This document shows, piece by piece, positions 27,299 through 36,237 of a stretch of 64,000 nt of DNA. The notes beneath the pieces are model-generated. The model saw only the letters and a list, made by a program, of their open reading frames with translations. It was not told the DNA's origin and did not search any database. Made by a program: the position numbers and the translations under genes. The stretch comes from Paenibacillus pini JCM 16418. GTDB lineage: Bacteria > Bacillota > Bacilli > Paenibacillales > Paenibacillaceae. Within the stretch, counting starts at the first letter, position 1; each line of letters starts with the position of its first letter. The DNA lies in contig NZ_BAVZ01000013.1 of the NCBI RefSeq assembly GCF_000576305.1, positions 1 through 64,000 on the forward strand, read 5' to 3'.

Positions 27299-29593
27299 AT
27301 GAGCGCATTGAAGAGTAGTAACTTGGGGTATCCGCGCATTGGAGCGAATCGCGAATGGAAGAAGGCACTGGAGGCTTTTTGGGCAGGGAAGTTATCTGAG
27401 GAAGCATTCACGAAGGAACTTGAGACCATCCGCCTTCAACATTTGAAGAAGCAGCAAGATAAGGGCATTGACTTGATTCCAGTGAACGATTTCTCATGGT
27501 ATGATCACATGCTAGATACGGCGGTCATGTTTGGACTCGTTCCTGAGCGTTTCGGTTATGAGGGCGGCGTAGTTCCTTTGAAAACATACTATGCGATGGC
27601 TCGGGGAAATCAAGGAGCGACTGCTTGTGAAATGACAAAATGGTTCAACACGAATTATCACTACATCGTACCTGAGCTGGACGGGGCTGAACCTGTGCTG
27701 ACGGAGAACCGTCCGCTTACTGCTTATCGTGAAGCTAAAGAGAAGCTTGGTATTGAAGGTAAACCTGTACTCGTGGGCCTATTCACATTCCTTAAGCTGT
27801 CCAAGGGATATGATACAGATGCTTTGGATGAAGTCATCCAATATTTCTTACCTCTATATACTCAAATTCTGAAAGAACTTGAGCAGGAAGGTGTGAAGTG
27901 GGTTCAGATCGATGAACCGATCCTTGTCACATCGCTAACGCAGGAAGATGTGGCTCGAGTAGAAGCGATTTATAGCGCGCTTCGTGAAGCTGCACCAGGG
28001 ATTCAAATCATGCTGCAAACGTATTTTGAATCTGTTGAGCATTATGCTCAAATCGTAGCTCTACCCGTACATGGTATTGGAATTGATTTCGTACATGGTG
28101 GGGAGCAGAACCTGAATGCGATTCAGACACTTGGATTTCCAAAAGATAAGGTTCTAGGAGCGGGTATTGTAGATGGACGTAACATTTGGCGCACGGATAT
28201 TGAAGCTTCGCTCGAACTTCTTACGAAGCTCGCTGAGGTTGTTCCTTATGAGCGCATCATCGTACAGCCTTCTAGCAGCTTGCTCCATGTCCCAGTAACA
28301 ACCGAACCTGAAGTGGCATTAAATCCGGTTCTGAAGAACGCGCTCGCGTATGCGGATGAGAAGCTGGATGAGATTGCACTTATTGTCCGTGCAGTGAACG
28401 AAGGTAAAGAAGCGGTAGCTGCTGAAATCAAGAGTGCTACAAGCGCTATTGAGGTACTAAACAGCTCTAAAGAGCGTAGTCGCACCGATGTGCAGCAAGC
28501 TGCCGCTCAGGCTCATGAGCAGCCTGCTTCAAGAACAAGCAGCTTTGATGTTCGCAAGGGAGCACAGCAAGCGCGCTGGAATCTGCCATTCCTGCCCACA
28601 ACAACGATCGGAAGCTTTCCACAGACGGTTGAAGTTCGTCAGGCTCGTCAGAAATGGAGAAAAGGCGAGTGGGATAGCGAGCAATATGACGCATTCGTCC
28701 GTGATGAAATTAAGACATGGATGGACTTGCAAGAGGATATTGGAATTGATGTACTTGTACATGGTGAGTTTGAACGTACGGACATGGTTGAATTTTTCGG
28801 AGAGAAGCTAGATGGATTTGCGTTCACCAAGAACGGATGGGTGCAATCCTATGGCTCACGTTGCGTGAAGCCACCAGTGATCTATGGAGATGTCGCTTTT
28901 GTAGAAGCGATGACGGTCAAAGAAAGCGTGTATGCTCAGTCTCTAACAAGCAAGCCTGTTAAAGGGATGTTGACTGGACCGATTACGATCCTAAACTGGT
29001 CATTTGTACGTAATGATCTTAGCCGTGAGCAAGTGGCTTATCAAATTGCACTCGCATTACGTGAAGAGGTAGAAGCACTGGAGCAAGCGGGTATTGAAAT
29101 GATTCAAGTGGATGAGCCTGCTATTCGTGAAGGTCTGCCGCTGAAGGAAGATCAGAAACAACCTTACTTGGATTGGTCTGTATTTGCTTTCCGTTTATCT
29201 ACATCGACTGTTAAAGATACAACGCAAATCCATACACATATGTGCTACTGTGAATTCCATGACATGATTGATTCGATTCGTGACCTAGATGCGGATGTCA
29301 TCTCAATTGAAACATCACGTAGTCATGGAGAATTGATTTTTAGCTTTGAAGAGTCCACCTATAACAAAGGCATCGGCTTAGGTGTATATGACATTCATAG
29401 CCCTCGTGTGCCTGAAGTGGAAGAAATGGTATCCATGATTGAACGCGCACTACGCGTATTAGATCCTGAACTGTTCTGGATCAATCCTGACTGTGGTTTG
29501 AAGACTCGTGGTAAGGAAGAGACAGTGGCTTCCTTGCGCCGCATGGTTGAGGCTGCCCAGCAGGTACGTAAGGCTAGTCAAATAAAAGCCTAG
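27299..29593 (+). CDS. metE: Cobalamin-independent methionine synthase MetE
   Basis: The 764-residue enzyme has the two-barrel MetE structure: an N-terminal domain starting SSNLGYPRIGANREWK, a variable linker around residues 390-430, and a C-terminal catalytic barrel. Zinc ligands are visible in IHTHMCYCEF (His and Cys) and INPDCGLKTR (Cys), with the homocysteine-binding segment FLPTTTIGSFPQT. It transfers a methyl group from methyl-tetrahydrofolate polyglutamate to homocysteine. ATG 27299 follows AGGGAGG; the upstream ATG at 27269 lacks a good site. Expression is controlled by the B12 riboswitch. Confidence 0.97.
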   Translation: MSALKSSNLGYPRIGANREWKKALEAFWAGKLSEEAFTKELETIRLQHLKKQQDKGIDLIPVNDFSWYDHMLDTAVMFGLVPERFGYEGGVVPLKTYYAMARGNQGATACEMTKWFNTNYHYIVPELDGAEPVLTENRPLTAYREAKEKLGIEGKPVLVGLFTFLKLSKGYDTDALDEVIQYFLPLYTQILKELEQEGVKWVQIDEPILVTSLTQEDVARVEAIYSALREAAPGIQIMLQTYFESVEHYAQIVALPVHGIGIDFVHGGEQNLNAIQTLGFPKDKVLGAGIVDGRNIWRTDIEASLELLTKLAEVVPYERIIVQPSSSLLHVPVTTEPEVALNPVLKNALAYADEKLDEIALIVRAVNEGKEAVAAEIKSATSAIEVLNSSKERSRTDVQQAAAQAHEQPASRTSSFDVRKGAQQARWNLPFLPTTTIGSFPQTVEVRQARQKWRKGEWDSEQYDAFVRDEIKTWMDLQEDIGIDVLVHGEFERTDMVEFFGEKLDGFAFTKNGWVQSYGSRCVKPPVIYGDVAFVEAMTVKESVYAQSLTSKPVKGMLTGPITILNWSFVRNDLSREQVAYQIALALREEVEALEQAGIEMIQVDEPAIREGLPLKEDQKQPYLDWSVFAFRLSTSTVKDTTQIHTHMCYCEFHDMIDSIRDLDADVISIETSRSHGELIFSFEESTYNKGIGLGVYDIHSPRVPEVEEMVSMIERALRVLDPELFWINPDCGLKTRGKEETVASLRRMVEAAQQVRKASQIKA

Positions 29594-29626
29594 TACTTAT
29601 CAAGCGATATAAGAAGAAATGGTTAT

Positions 29627-29675
29627 AAAAAAGACTCTCCCTCAAGCAGCATGCGCTACAGGGAGAGTCTTTTTT
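29627..29675. terminator. Bidirectional terminator between metE and ppiB-like gene
   Basis: A perfect 16-bp stem (29627-29642 with 29660-29675) with A and T runs on its flanks serves both converging genes. Confidence 0.88.
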
Positions 29676-29691
29676 GAGTGAAATTAGAAGC

Positions 29692-30423
29692 TTATTTCTG
29701 TGTGATCGTGATTTGATCCATCGTAATTTTCTCTGTCGGATGGCTCTGCTCGCCATTAGCAACTTCAACCGGAGTTGCGGCAATTTTCTTCACGACATCC
29801 ATACCCTTCGTGATTTTACCGAAAATCGTATAGTTGGGTTGGCTATTCAAACCCATACTGTCATCTCCAGTACAAATGAAGAATTGGCTACCGTTCGTAT
29901 TTGGACCCGCATTAGCCATAGCGACAATACCGGGCTCGTACTTGTACGTGGTCTTCTCATCCTCGAAAGAATATCCAGGTCCACCCATACCGGTTCCTTC
30001 TGGGTCTCCCGTTTGAATCATGAAGGATTCAATGATGCGGTGAAAAATCACACCATCGTAGAAGCCTTGTTTTGCAAGAAACACAAAGTTATTAACGGTC
30101 TTTGGAGCATCCTTAGCATACAATTCAATCGTAAAGGATCCTTTGGATGTCTTAACTTCAGCTTCGTAGTTCTTAGTTTTGTCAATTTCCATAGCTGGTG
30201 GCTTGTCCCAGCTCTTCTTGTTGACATCTTCAGTTTGCGCAGGAGTCTTCGTTTCAGATCCAGTTCCTGCTTGAGTTTCACTTCCACTTCCAGTTTCAGT
30301 CGTAGTTCCGGTTTCGGCTTTGTCTTCCGCTGCTGTTTTTTTGTCATTGTTTCCACAGCCGCCGACGATAAGTGCTGCCGCTACAAGTGTAATAACCGGA
30401 AGAGATAGGTATTTGAATTTCAT
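29692..30423 (-). CDS. Cyclophilin-type peptidyl-prolyl isomerase lipoprotein
   Basis: The 243-residue protein has a lipoprotein signal with lipobox VGGC, a Thr/Glu/Gly-rich linker (about residues 28-75), and a complete cyclophilin domain with the catalytic region VIFHRIIESFMIQTGDP, GGPGYSFEDE and GSQFFICTGD. It would catalyse cis-trans proline isomerisation of exported proteins at the outer membrane face. The start at 30423 follows AAAGGAG by eight bases; an in-frame ATG at 30498 would put 25 residues before the signal peptide and is rejected. Confidence 0.9.
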   Translation of the reverse strand: MKFKYLSLPVITLVAAALIVGGCGNNDKKTAAEDKAETGTTTETGSGSETQAGTGSETKTPAQTEDVNKKSWDKPPAMEIDKTKNYEAEVKTSKGSFTIELYAKDAPKTVNNFVFLAKQGFYDGVIFHRIIESFMIQTGDPEGTGMGGPGYSFEDEKTTYKYEPGIVAMANAGPNTNGSQFFICTGDDSMGLNSQPNYTIFGKITKGMDVVKKIAATPVEVANGEQSHPTEKITMDQITITQK

Positions 30424-30621
30424 GTAAGACACTCCTTTGTGCAATCTTGTTTTATCATATCTGTATTTTGACAGAAAATCCAGCAGGCTAATAGTCATTC
30501 AAACTTATGTGTTCAGAGAGGCTGAGGACCTATGATCATCTGATCAGTGAAACCTAACGTATATATAAACGTCTATAATATAAATAAGTTCGCCTAATAT
30601 TTGGAGACGGAGGGATCCGCC

Positions 30622-31550
30622 ATGTTTGAAGAAATAAATGAACGCATGATTCAATTAAAAGAAAATAGGCGTAATCAGGAGAGATGGACCCAGAGGTTAG
30701 AGGAGCTCGATCGTGAACTGAAGCAGCTTGAGGGTGAAGCGGATACATGGAAGGCTAGGCTTCATAAGGAAGAGAAGGATGTTGAACGTTTAACGTCGGC
30801 TTCCCTAACGGGTTTGTTGTTCAGCTTAATTGGTCGAAAGGAAGAGAAGTTGGAGCATGAACAGCTTGAAGTACTTGAAGCGAAGGCGAAATATGACGCT
30901 GCTATACGCTCTCTAGAAGACGTGCGCGCGCAGAGGGATGATATGCTCCGGTTACTGCAAACGGTGCGTTATGCGGATGTAGAGTACCAGCAGGTATTTC
31001 GAGATAAGGAACAGATGCTATTACGAGGTAACCGTGAACTTGTTGATCTCTCGGAGCGGCGCGCTTCCTTGACGGTGCAGATGAAGGAAATGAAGGAAGC
31101 TGTTCAAGCAGGCAAGGTCGTACTGAGCGATCTTGAGTATGCTGAAGATAGCTACATACTGCTAAGAGCTGGGGGATAGGCGATATGCTGGGAGGGGGTA
31201 TGATCTCAACTCATATGAAGCATAGCAATATCGACGACGCAATGGATCGGATTCATGATGCACAGAACAGCTTGAATCGGTTCGGTAAAGAACTAAAGGA
31301 TGTACAAATGGTGCTGCAAATCGACATTGATATCGGTAGCTTTCTAAAGTTTGCAGACTACTTCTGGGATGGATTTATTTCCGATTGGATGGTGCAGGGA
31401 AGAATCAATGATACGCTATCTAAGGTACAAGATAAACGTTCTGAGGTTCAAGGCATACTTCGTGAGTTAGAAGGTGAATATATTCGAAATCAATCGCAAA
31501 TGCAGGATATCGAGCGCAAATATAACTCGGTTATTGAACTAGCCAATTAG
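30622..31550 (+). CDS. Coiled-coil protein of unknown function, frameshifted
   Basis: Two adjacent frames (30622-31179 and 31185-31550) join into one 309-residue protein if one G is added to the five-G run at 31171-31175; the junction then reads LRAGGIGDMLGGGMIST. The first part is a long charged coiled coil (residues about 1-180). The second is a conserved core with DMLGGGMISTHMKHSNIDDA and a further helix. It has no signal peptide. Genes for a zinc-ribbon protein and a membrane protein follow closely, so the three probably act together. I know related unnamed proteins in Bacillales but no function. Confidence 0.75.
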
Positions 31551-31578
31551 TCTAATGGGGTAGTGGAGGGCGATAATA

Positions 31579-31955
31579 ATGAGTTTTTTTGATAAGTTAA
31601 AGTCCGGTGTGACTGAAGCAGGTAACAAAGCGAAGAATGCGGTAGAAATCAATCGATTGAAGATGCAGAACAGCTCCAAACAGAAGGAAATAGAACATTC
31701 TTATCAACAAATTGGCAAAAGGTAGCTGACTCTTTATCAGCACAACGAGATCCAATATGCACTCGCGAAGAAGTTCAACCTATGATGGATCAAATCCATC
31801 GGCTCCAAGATGAAATAGAGTACAATCTGAATCAAATCAATCATGCTACAGATGAGAAACAATGCACCTGTGGTCAGGTAGTTCCTGTCGGAGCGAGATT
31901 CTGTCCTGTGTGCGGTAAGCCTTTTATTGAAATCGAACGGAGGGAGGAATTATAG
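31579..31955 (+). CDS. Zinc-ribbon protein, frameshifted
   Basis: The reading frame starting at 31579 meets a stop after 48 codons; adding one G at 31721-31722 restores a 125-residue protein. The N-terminal part (MSFFDKLKSGVTEAGNKAKN) is an amphipathic helix, followed by a short coiled coil and a C-terminal zinc ribbon with CTCG and CPVCGKPF, four cysteines in two pairs. GGAGGG precedes the ATG. It lies 28 bp after the coiled-coil gene and two bases before the membrane-protein gene. Zinc binding is predicted from the motif; the function is unknown. Confidence 0.75.
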
Positions 31956-31957
31956 CC

Positions 31958-32398
31958 ATGCAACAATTTTCCATCGTTTTGCGAGAACTTCGCAAATGGT
32001 ATGAATTGTTCCGATGGTACCCCGTGCTTGCGTCTTATGAACTGATATTGTTATTTGGCGGTTTGGGTGTGCTATTTCTAGAAGCATTGTTATATGCTGT
32101 GTTGCCGGGATCTTCGTATCATGCGCTTGATATTATGTTTAATGTGATCCCGCTTGGGATTATTGCTCATTATGCATTCTGGGTGGGGGCATGGCTGACT
32201 CTAGCCTCTAGCAATATTAAATATCTTCCCTATGCACTCTGGATCAACGCATTACTGATTTTGTTCCCTTTCCGAAGCTTTAGTCTCGGAACGCTCGTCT
32301 CTGCACTGGTTTATGCGGTTCTGGGCTACCTATTATTTAAATATACGGCTTCATCCTATTCCTCTGTTACTTCTGCTAAAAGAACACATCAGGTGTAA
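31958..32398 (+). CDS. Membrane protein of unknown function
   Basis: The 146-residue protein has four predicted membrane helices (for example VLASYELILLFGGLGVLFLEALLYAV as the first) and short loops. The N terminus carries a basic, aromatic segment (VLRELRKWYELFRWYPV). The ATG is two bases after the zinc-ribbon stop, whose final codons contain the GGAGGGAGG ribosome site, so translation is probably coupled. No domain is recognised. The strong terminator at 32423-32452 ends the operon. Confidence 0.7.
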   Translation: MQQFSIVLRELRKWYELFRWYPVLASYELILLFGGLGVLFLEALLYAVLPGSSYHALDIMFNVIPLGIIAHYAFWVGAWLTLASSNIKYLPYALWINALLILFPFRSFSLGTLVSALVYAVLGYLLFKYTASSYSSVTSAKRTHQV

Positions 32399-32422
32399 AT
32401 ACGATGCTGTAAAAAAATAAAA

Positions 32423-32452
32423 CAGGCTCAGGGGCATACACCCCTGAGCCTG
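32423..32452. terminator. Bidirectional terminator
   Basis: A perfect 12-bp stem (caggctcagggg with cccctgagcctg) encloses a six-base loop between converging genes. Confidence 0.85.
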
Positions 32453-32468
32453 CTTCAGTTGTTGTGAG

Positions 32469-33749
32469 TTATATTAAATAACGTAAATATACGTATCCAC
32501 TTGCTATAACAACAGACAAGATCATAAGTGGAAATCCATATTTCATAAATTGCATAAATTTCAGTGGATGACCTTCCTTACCGGCAATTCCGGCTGCAAT
32601 TAGATTGGCGCTAGCACCAATTAAGGTACCATTGCCCCCAAGACATGCTCCGAGTGCCAGGCTCCACCATACAGGCTCGAGGTTGCTGACACCCATATTG
32701 CCCATATCTTGAATCATTGGAATCATGGTCGCTACGAAAGGGATATTGTCGATAAAGGCAGAGGCAATCGCACTTAGCCATAGTATCAGCATCGAGGTTG
32801 AGGTTACATTTCCACCTGTTAATTCAATGGCCTTCTCCGCAAGTGACTTAATGACACCTGTCTCAATTAATCCACCTACGAGCACGAATAGCCCGACGAA
32901 GAAGAAAATGGTAGTCCACTCCACTTTGGTGAGTGCTTCTTCTAACTTATGCTCGCCTGCCAATAGCAGTAATATAAAGGCTCCTGCCAGTGCAACCGTC
33001 GCTGACTCGATATGAAGCGTCTGATGAACAAAGAATCCAATCATCGTAAGACCAAGAATCACTAAGCATTTTACAAGTAATGTACGGTCACGAATTAATA
33101 TCGATTCATCGGTTACCATCAAGGCTTCCATCCGATCGCTAGTTGTCCGTAGCTGTTTGCGGAACAATAGAATGAATAGAGGAATATATACGATTAAGAT
33201 GATGATCACGATCGGTGCCAAATTCTGAATAAAAGCATTAAAAGTTAATTCCTTGACTGCACTACCAATCATGATATTAGGGGGATCACCGATCATCGTG
33301 GCTGTACCACCAACATTAGAAGCTATGATTTGAGTAATGAGATAGGGCAGAGGTTTGACGTTCAGCTGCCGTGTAATACTAAATGTGATTGGAATCATGA
33401 GTAAGATTGTCGTCACGTTATCTAAGAATGCTGAACCGATCGCGGTAATAAGCGTTAGCGATATAAGAATCGGAACGGGTTTACCTTTTGCCATTTTTGC
33501 GGCTTTAATCGCAATATAGTTGAAGAGTCCTGTCTCCGCGGTAATGTTGACGATAATCATCATACCGATCAGCAGTCCAAGCGTATTGAAATCAATGTGG
33601 TGGATTGCCTTTTCCTGACTAACAATACCGACTACGACCATGAGTACGCCGCCAATCATGGCCACGATCGTACGGTGAATTTTCTCCGTAATAATAAAAG
33701 CATACACAATTAGAAAAATACCTATCGCTAATATGGTTTGTTGTTCCAT
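32469..33749 (-). CDS. ArsB/NhaD-family (SLC13-like) ion permease
   Basis: The 426-residue protein has 11-12 predicted membrane helices and the ion-transporter superfamily signatures: paired helical hairpins with FLDNVTTILLMIPIT and AFIDNIPFVATMIPMI, and SNVGGTATMIGDPPNIMIG, followed by a second LGGNGTLIGASANLI half-site. The family includes arsenite exporters, NhaD Na+/H+ antiporters and carboxylate carriers; the substrate is not determined here. AGGAGG lies six bases before the ATG. The 350-bp upstream region contains a structured leader, suggesting RNA-level regulation. Confidence 0.85.
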   Translation of the reverse strand: MEQQTILAIGIFLIVYAFIITEKIHRTIVAMIGGVLMVVVGIVSQEKAIHHIDFNTLGLLIGMMIIVNITAETGLFNYIAIKAAKMAKGKPVPILISLTLITAIGSAFLDNVTTILLMIPITFSITRQLNVKPLPYLITQIIASNVGGTATMIGDPPNIMIGSAVKELTFNAFIQNLAPIVIIILIVYIPLFILLFRKQLRTTSDRMEALMVTDESILIRDRTLLVKCLVILGLTMIGFFVHQTLHIESATVALAGAFILLLLAGEHKLEEALTKVEWTTIFFFVGLFVLVGGLIETGVIKSLAEKAIELTGGNVTSTSMLILWLSAIASAFIDNIPFVATMIPMIQDMGNMGVSNLEPVWWSLALGACLGGNGTLIGASANLIAAGIAGKEGHPLKFMQFMKYGFPLMILSVVIASGYVYLRYLI

Positions 33750-33789
33750 AATACCTCCTGAATATTCCGTTTATTTACTTACTTATGTC

Positions 33790-33935
33790 CTAAAGTGCTT
33801 TAGGTAATCCGAACTTGATCCTCCTTTCAGGCCAACCGAAAAGAAACTTCAATGTACGGACCCCATCCACAGGGGCTAAGCAAACAGAATGAACAGGTAA
33901 AAAAGGCAAAAAGAGCCCGTACATGACAGGCTCCT
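33790..33935 (-). promoter_or_regulatory. Structured leader upstream of the ArsB/NhaD permease
   Basis: On the transcribed (minus) strand, gagcc...gggctc followed by five T residues forms a terminator-like hairpin. Its loop sequence atgtacgg is also complementary to ccgtacat about 60 bases downstream, next to a cccc/gggg hairpin. The two pairings exclude each other, as in attenuators or riboswitches. It does not match an RNA class I can name. The rest of the gap (to 34107) shows no other feature. Confidence 0.45.
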
Positions 33936-34107
33936 CCGGATAATATCTATTTAATTGACCATTAATTGCATGAAATAGGCTTCATACTGAAGCGAAAATC
34001 CAAAACATGTTTAAGTTAAGTATATAGTGTACGCAAAAACGTGTAAAGCTTACAAGCTAATCTTATTTATGGAAGCGAACCATGCGCAACCGAAAAGGAG
34101 CCGGATG

Positions 34108-35808
34108 ATGAATAAAAAGTGGTGGAAAGAAAGTGTAGTATATCAAATTTATCCAATTAGTTTTATGGACTCGAATGGAGACGGAAAAGGCGATCTACGG
34201 GGCATTATGTCCAAATTAGATTACTTGAAAGATCTAGGTGTGGACATGTTATGGATCTGCCCGATATATAAGTCCCCAAATCATGATAATGGATATGATA
34301 TTAGCGACTATTGCGCCATTATGGACGAATTTGGCACAATGGAGGACTTCGATCTTTTGCTGAAAGAGGCTCACTTACGCGGCATGAAGATCATGATGGA
34401 CCTTGTGTTGAATCATACATCGGATGAGCATCCTTGGTTTATCGAATCGAAGGCGTCGAAGGATAATCCGAAGCGTGATTATTTCATCTGGCGCAAAGGA
34501 AAGAACGGAGGGCCACCGAACAACTGGGAGTCTTATTTCAGCGGATCTGTATGGCAGTACGATGAATCAACGGATGAGTACTACTTACATTTGTATTCCA
34601 AACATCAACCCGATTTAAACTGGGAGAATCAGAAAGTCATCGATAGCATGCATGAAATGGTGGAATGGTGGTTGAAGAAAGGGGTGGACGGATTCCGCTT
34701 TGATGCGATTGCCCATATCGTCAAAGCCGTAGGTTTGCCAGATGGTGCGAACCCTTTAAAATTGCCGACTGTTCAGGCATACGACCTCTTTTCAAACTTA
34801 GAGAATGTGCATACCTTGCTGAAAAACCTATATGACCGCGTGCTTTTCCACTACGATATCATGACGGTGGGGGAAACGTCGGGACTTGGGCCGGAGCAGG
34901 CGCTGAGCTATGTTGGCGATACTCGTAACGAGCTGAACATGGTATTCCAGTTTGAGCATATGTTTCTAGATGCACGATCTACCGGAACGGGAAAATGGGA
35001 TGTTGTCCCTTGGAATTTACTCGATCTGAAGAAAATCATCAGTCACTGGCAGATTGTCATGCATGAGCAAGGCTGGAATGCTAACTATTTATGTAACCAT
35101 GACCAGCCGCGCTCTGTTTCGCGGTTTGGAGATGATCAAGAGTACCGTGTAGAGTCTGCGAAGATGCTGGCCACATTCCTTCACATGCTAGAAGGTACGC
35201 CTTATATTTATCAAGGTGAAGAGATCGGAATGACGAATATTGCATTCCAATCGATTGATGATTATCGGGATGTAGAAACGCTAAATTTCTACGAGCAATC
35301 GATGCAGCGGGGTATACCGGAAGAGAAAATTATGCAGGCTCTCTGGCACAAGAGCCGGGATAACGCGAGAACGCCAATGCAGTGGAGCAACACGGAAGAG
35401 GCGGGCTTTACGACAATGGGAGGCGAACCTTGGATTCGGGTGAATTCCAATTATCCTCTGATCAATGTAGAAGCGGCAGTGAAAGATCCCAATTCCATCT
35501 ATCACTATTACCGCAAACTCATTGCCTTGCGCAAGCAACATGAGGTTATTGTGTATGGGTTATATGAATTGTTGTTACCATTAGATGAAGAAATCTATGC
35601 CTATACGCGGACGCTAGAGGATCAACAACTTCTTGTGATCTTGAATTTCTTTGGGAAGGAAGCCGAGTTTAAGCTGCCAGAAGGTATCCAAGTGGATACG
35701 AAAGGTTTATTAATATCGAATTATCCAGTTAAATCAGGCGAAGATATCTCGACGTTTACGCTTCGCCCATACGAATCCAGAGTATATCTCACGACAATTC
35801 AGAGTTGA
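34108..35808 (+). CDS. GH13 oligo-1,6-glucosidase-like alpha-glucosidase
   Basis: The 566-residue enzyme is a GH13 alpha-amylase-family glucosidase. It opens with WWKESVVYQIYPISFMDSNG, and the (beta/alpha)8 barrel blocks are DLVLNHTSDEHPWF, GFRFDAIAHI with the nucleophile Asp, TVGETSG with the acid/base Glu, and NHDQPRSVSRFG. The pattern HQPDLNWEN is typical of oligo-1,6-glucosidases and trehalose-6-phosphate hydrolases. It lacks a signal peptide, so it acts on sugars in the cytoplasm. ATG 34108 follows AAGGAG; ATG 34105 is the alternative. It stands alone. Confidence 0.9.
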   Translation: MNKKWWKESVVYQIYPISFMDSNGDGKGDLRGIMSKLDYLKDLGVDMLWICPIYKSPNHDNGYDISDYCAIMDEFGTMEDFDLLLKEAHLRGMKIMMDLVLNHTSDEHPWFIESKASKDNPKRDYFIWRKGKNGGPPNNWESYFSGSVWQYDESTDEYYLHLYSKHQPDLNWENQKVIDSMHEMVEWWLKKGVDGFRFDAIAHIVKAVGLPDGANPLKLPTVQAYDLFSNLENVHTLLKNLYDRVLFHYDIMTVGETSGLGPEQALSYVGDTRNELNMVFQFEHMFLDARSTGTGKWDVVPWNLLDLKKIISHWQIVMHEQGWNANYLCNHDQPRSVSRFGDDQEYRVESAKMLATFLHMLEGTPYIYQGEEIGMTNIAFQSIDDYRDVETLNFYEQSMQRGIPEEKIMQALWHKSRDNARTPMQWSNTEEAGFTTMGGEPWIRVNSNYPLINVEAAVKDPNSIYHYYRKLIALRKQHEVIVYGLYELLLPLDEEIYAYTRTLEDQQLLVILNFFGKEAEFKLPEGIQVDTKGLLISNYPVKSGEDISTFTLRPYESRVYLTTIQS

Positions 35809-35834
35809 CTTAAAGCTTGTCGATTTGGTACATT
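35805..35834 (+). promoter_or_regulatory. Promoter of the mutS2-like leader transcript
   Basis: ttgact (35805-35810, overlapping the previous stop codon) and tacatt (35829-35834) are 18 bp apart. Transcription would start near 35841, about ten bases before the leader-peptide ribosome site. Confidence 0.55.
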
Positions 35835-35866
35835 AAATTCATCCTAAACCAAGAGGAGAAATTTTG

Positions 35867-35890
35867 ATGACGGTGAACGTTCTTAACTAA
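35867..35890 (+). CDS. Seven-codon leader peptide MTVNVLN
   Basis: The short frame ATG to TAA encodes MTVNVLN and is preceded by a strong AGAGGAG site eight bases upstream. No downstream protein continues from it. The last codons (gttcttaacta, 35879-35889) are perfectly complementary to tagttaagaac at 35985-35995. A short, well-translated peptide with complementary downstream RNA and terminators before the main gene is the usual layout of ribosome-stalling attenuators for antibiotic resistance genes. Whether it stalls ribosomes is inference. Confidence 0.6.
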   Translation: MTVNVLN

Positions 35891-35927
35891 CCAAACTCCA
35901 TACAGACTGTAATGAAGAGGTACAATT

Positions 35928-36198
35928 AAAGTTTTGCCTGTAGAGGCAGCTTTATTTCTTAATGCCTATTTACGGTCGTGGAAATAGTTAAGAACACGCG
36001 AAGCATCAAACAGACTCTTGGGCTGTTTTATTCTTTGTTATCGATATAGTGTAGATGAGGAGTGTACCAACGCTTAAGTCTGCAACTGTTTAGACCGTGC
36101 TCTTCGCAGCACGGTCTTTTTGCGTATAACAAAGAGCCGAAACAAGCGGATACCCAAAGGTCAAAGAATCGCACGCGTGCGTATTCTTTGACCTTTTT
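35928..36198 (+). terminator. Stacked hairpins of the mutS2-like leader
   Basis: Four hairpins precede the gene: taaag...cttta around tgcct/aggca (about 35928-35954); aaacag/ctgttt with a T-rich tail (about 36008-36034); a perfect 10-bp agaccgtgct/agcacggtct (36092-36117) with a T tail; and a 14-bp stem (36156-36169 with 36183-36196) topped by the self-complementary cgcacgcgtgcg and followed by five T residues. The last two are strong terminators in front of the ribosome site of the mutS2-like gene. The segment gcgaag (35998-36003) is complementary to the loop of the third hairpin. Confidence 0.65.
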
Positions 36199-36237
36199 GC
36201 GTTTTATTTGATAACTATAGGGAGGTTCAAGAACGAC

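Noticed and set aside
29674..30408. Long plus-strand open frame of 244 codons
   Set aside because: It lies entirely opposite the cyclophilin lipoprotein gene and has no ribosome site; the minus-strand product has recognisable motifs.
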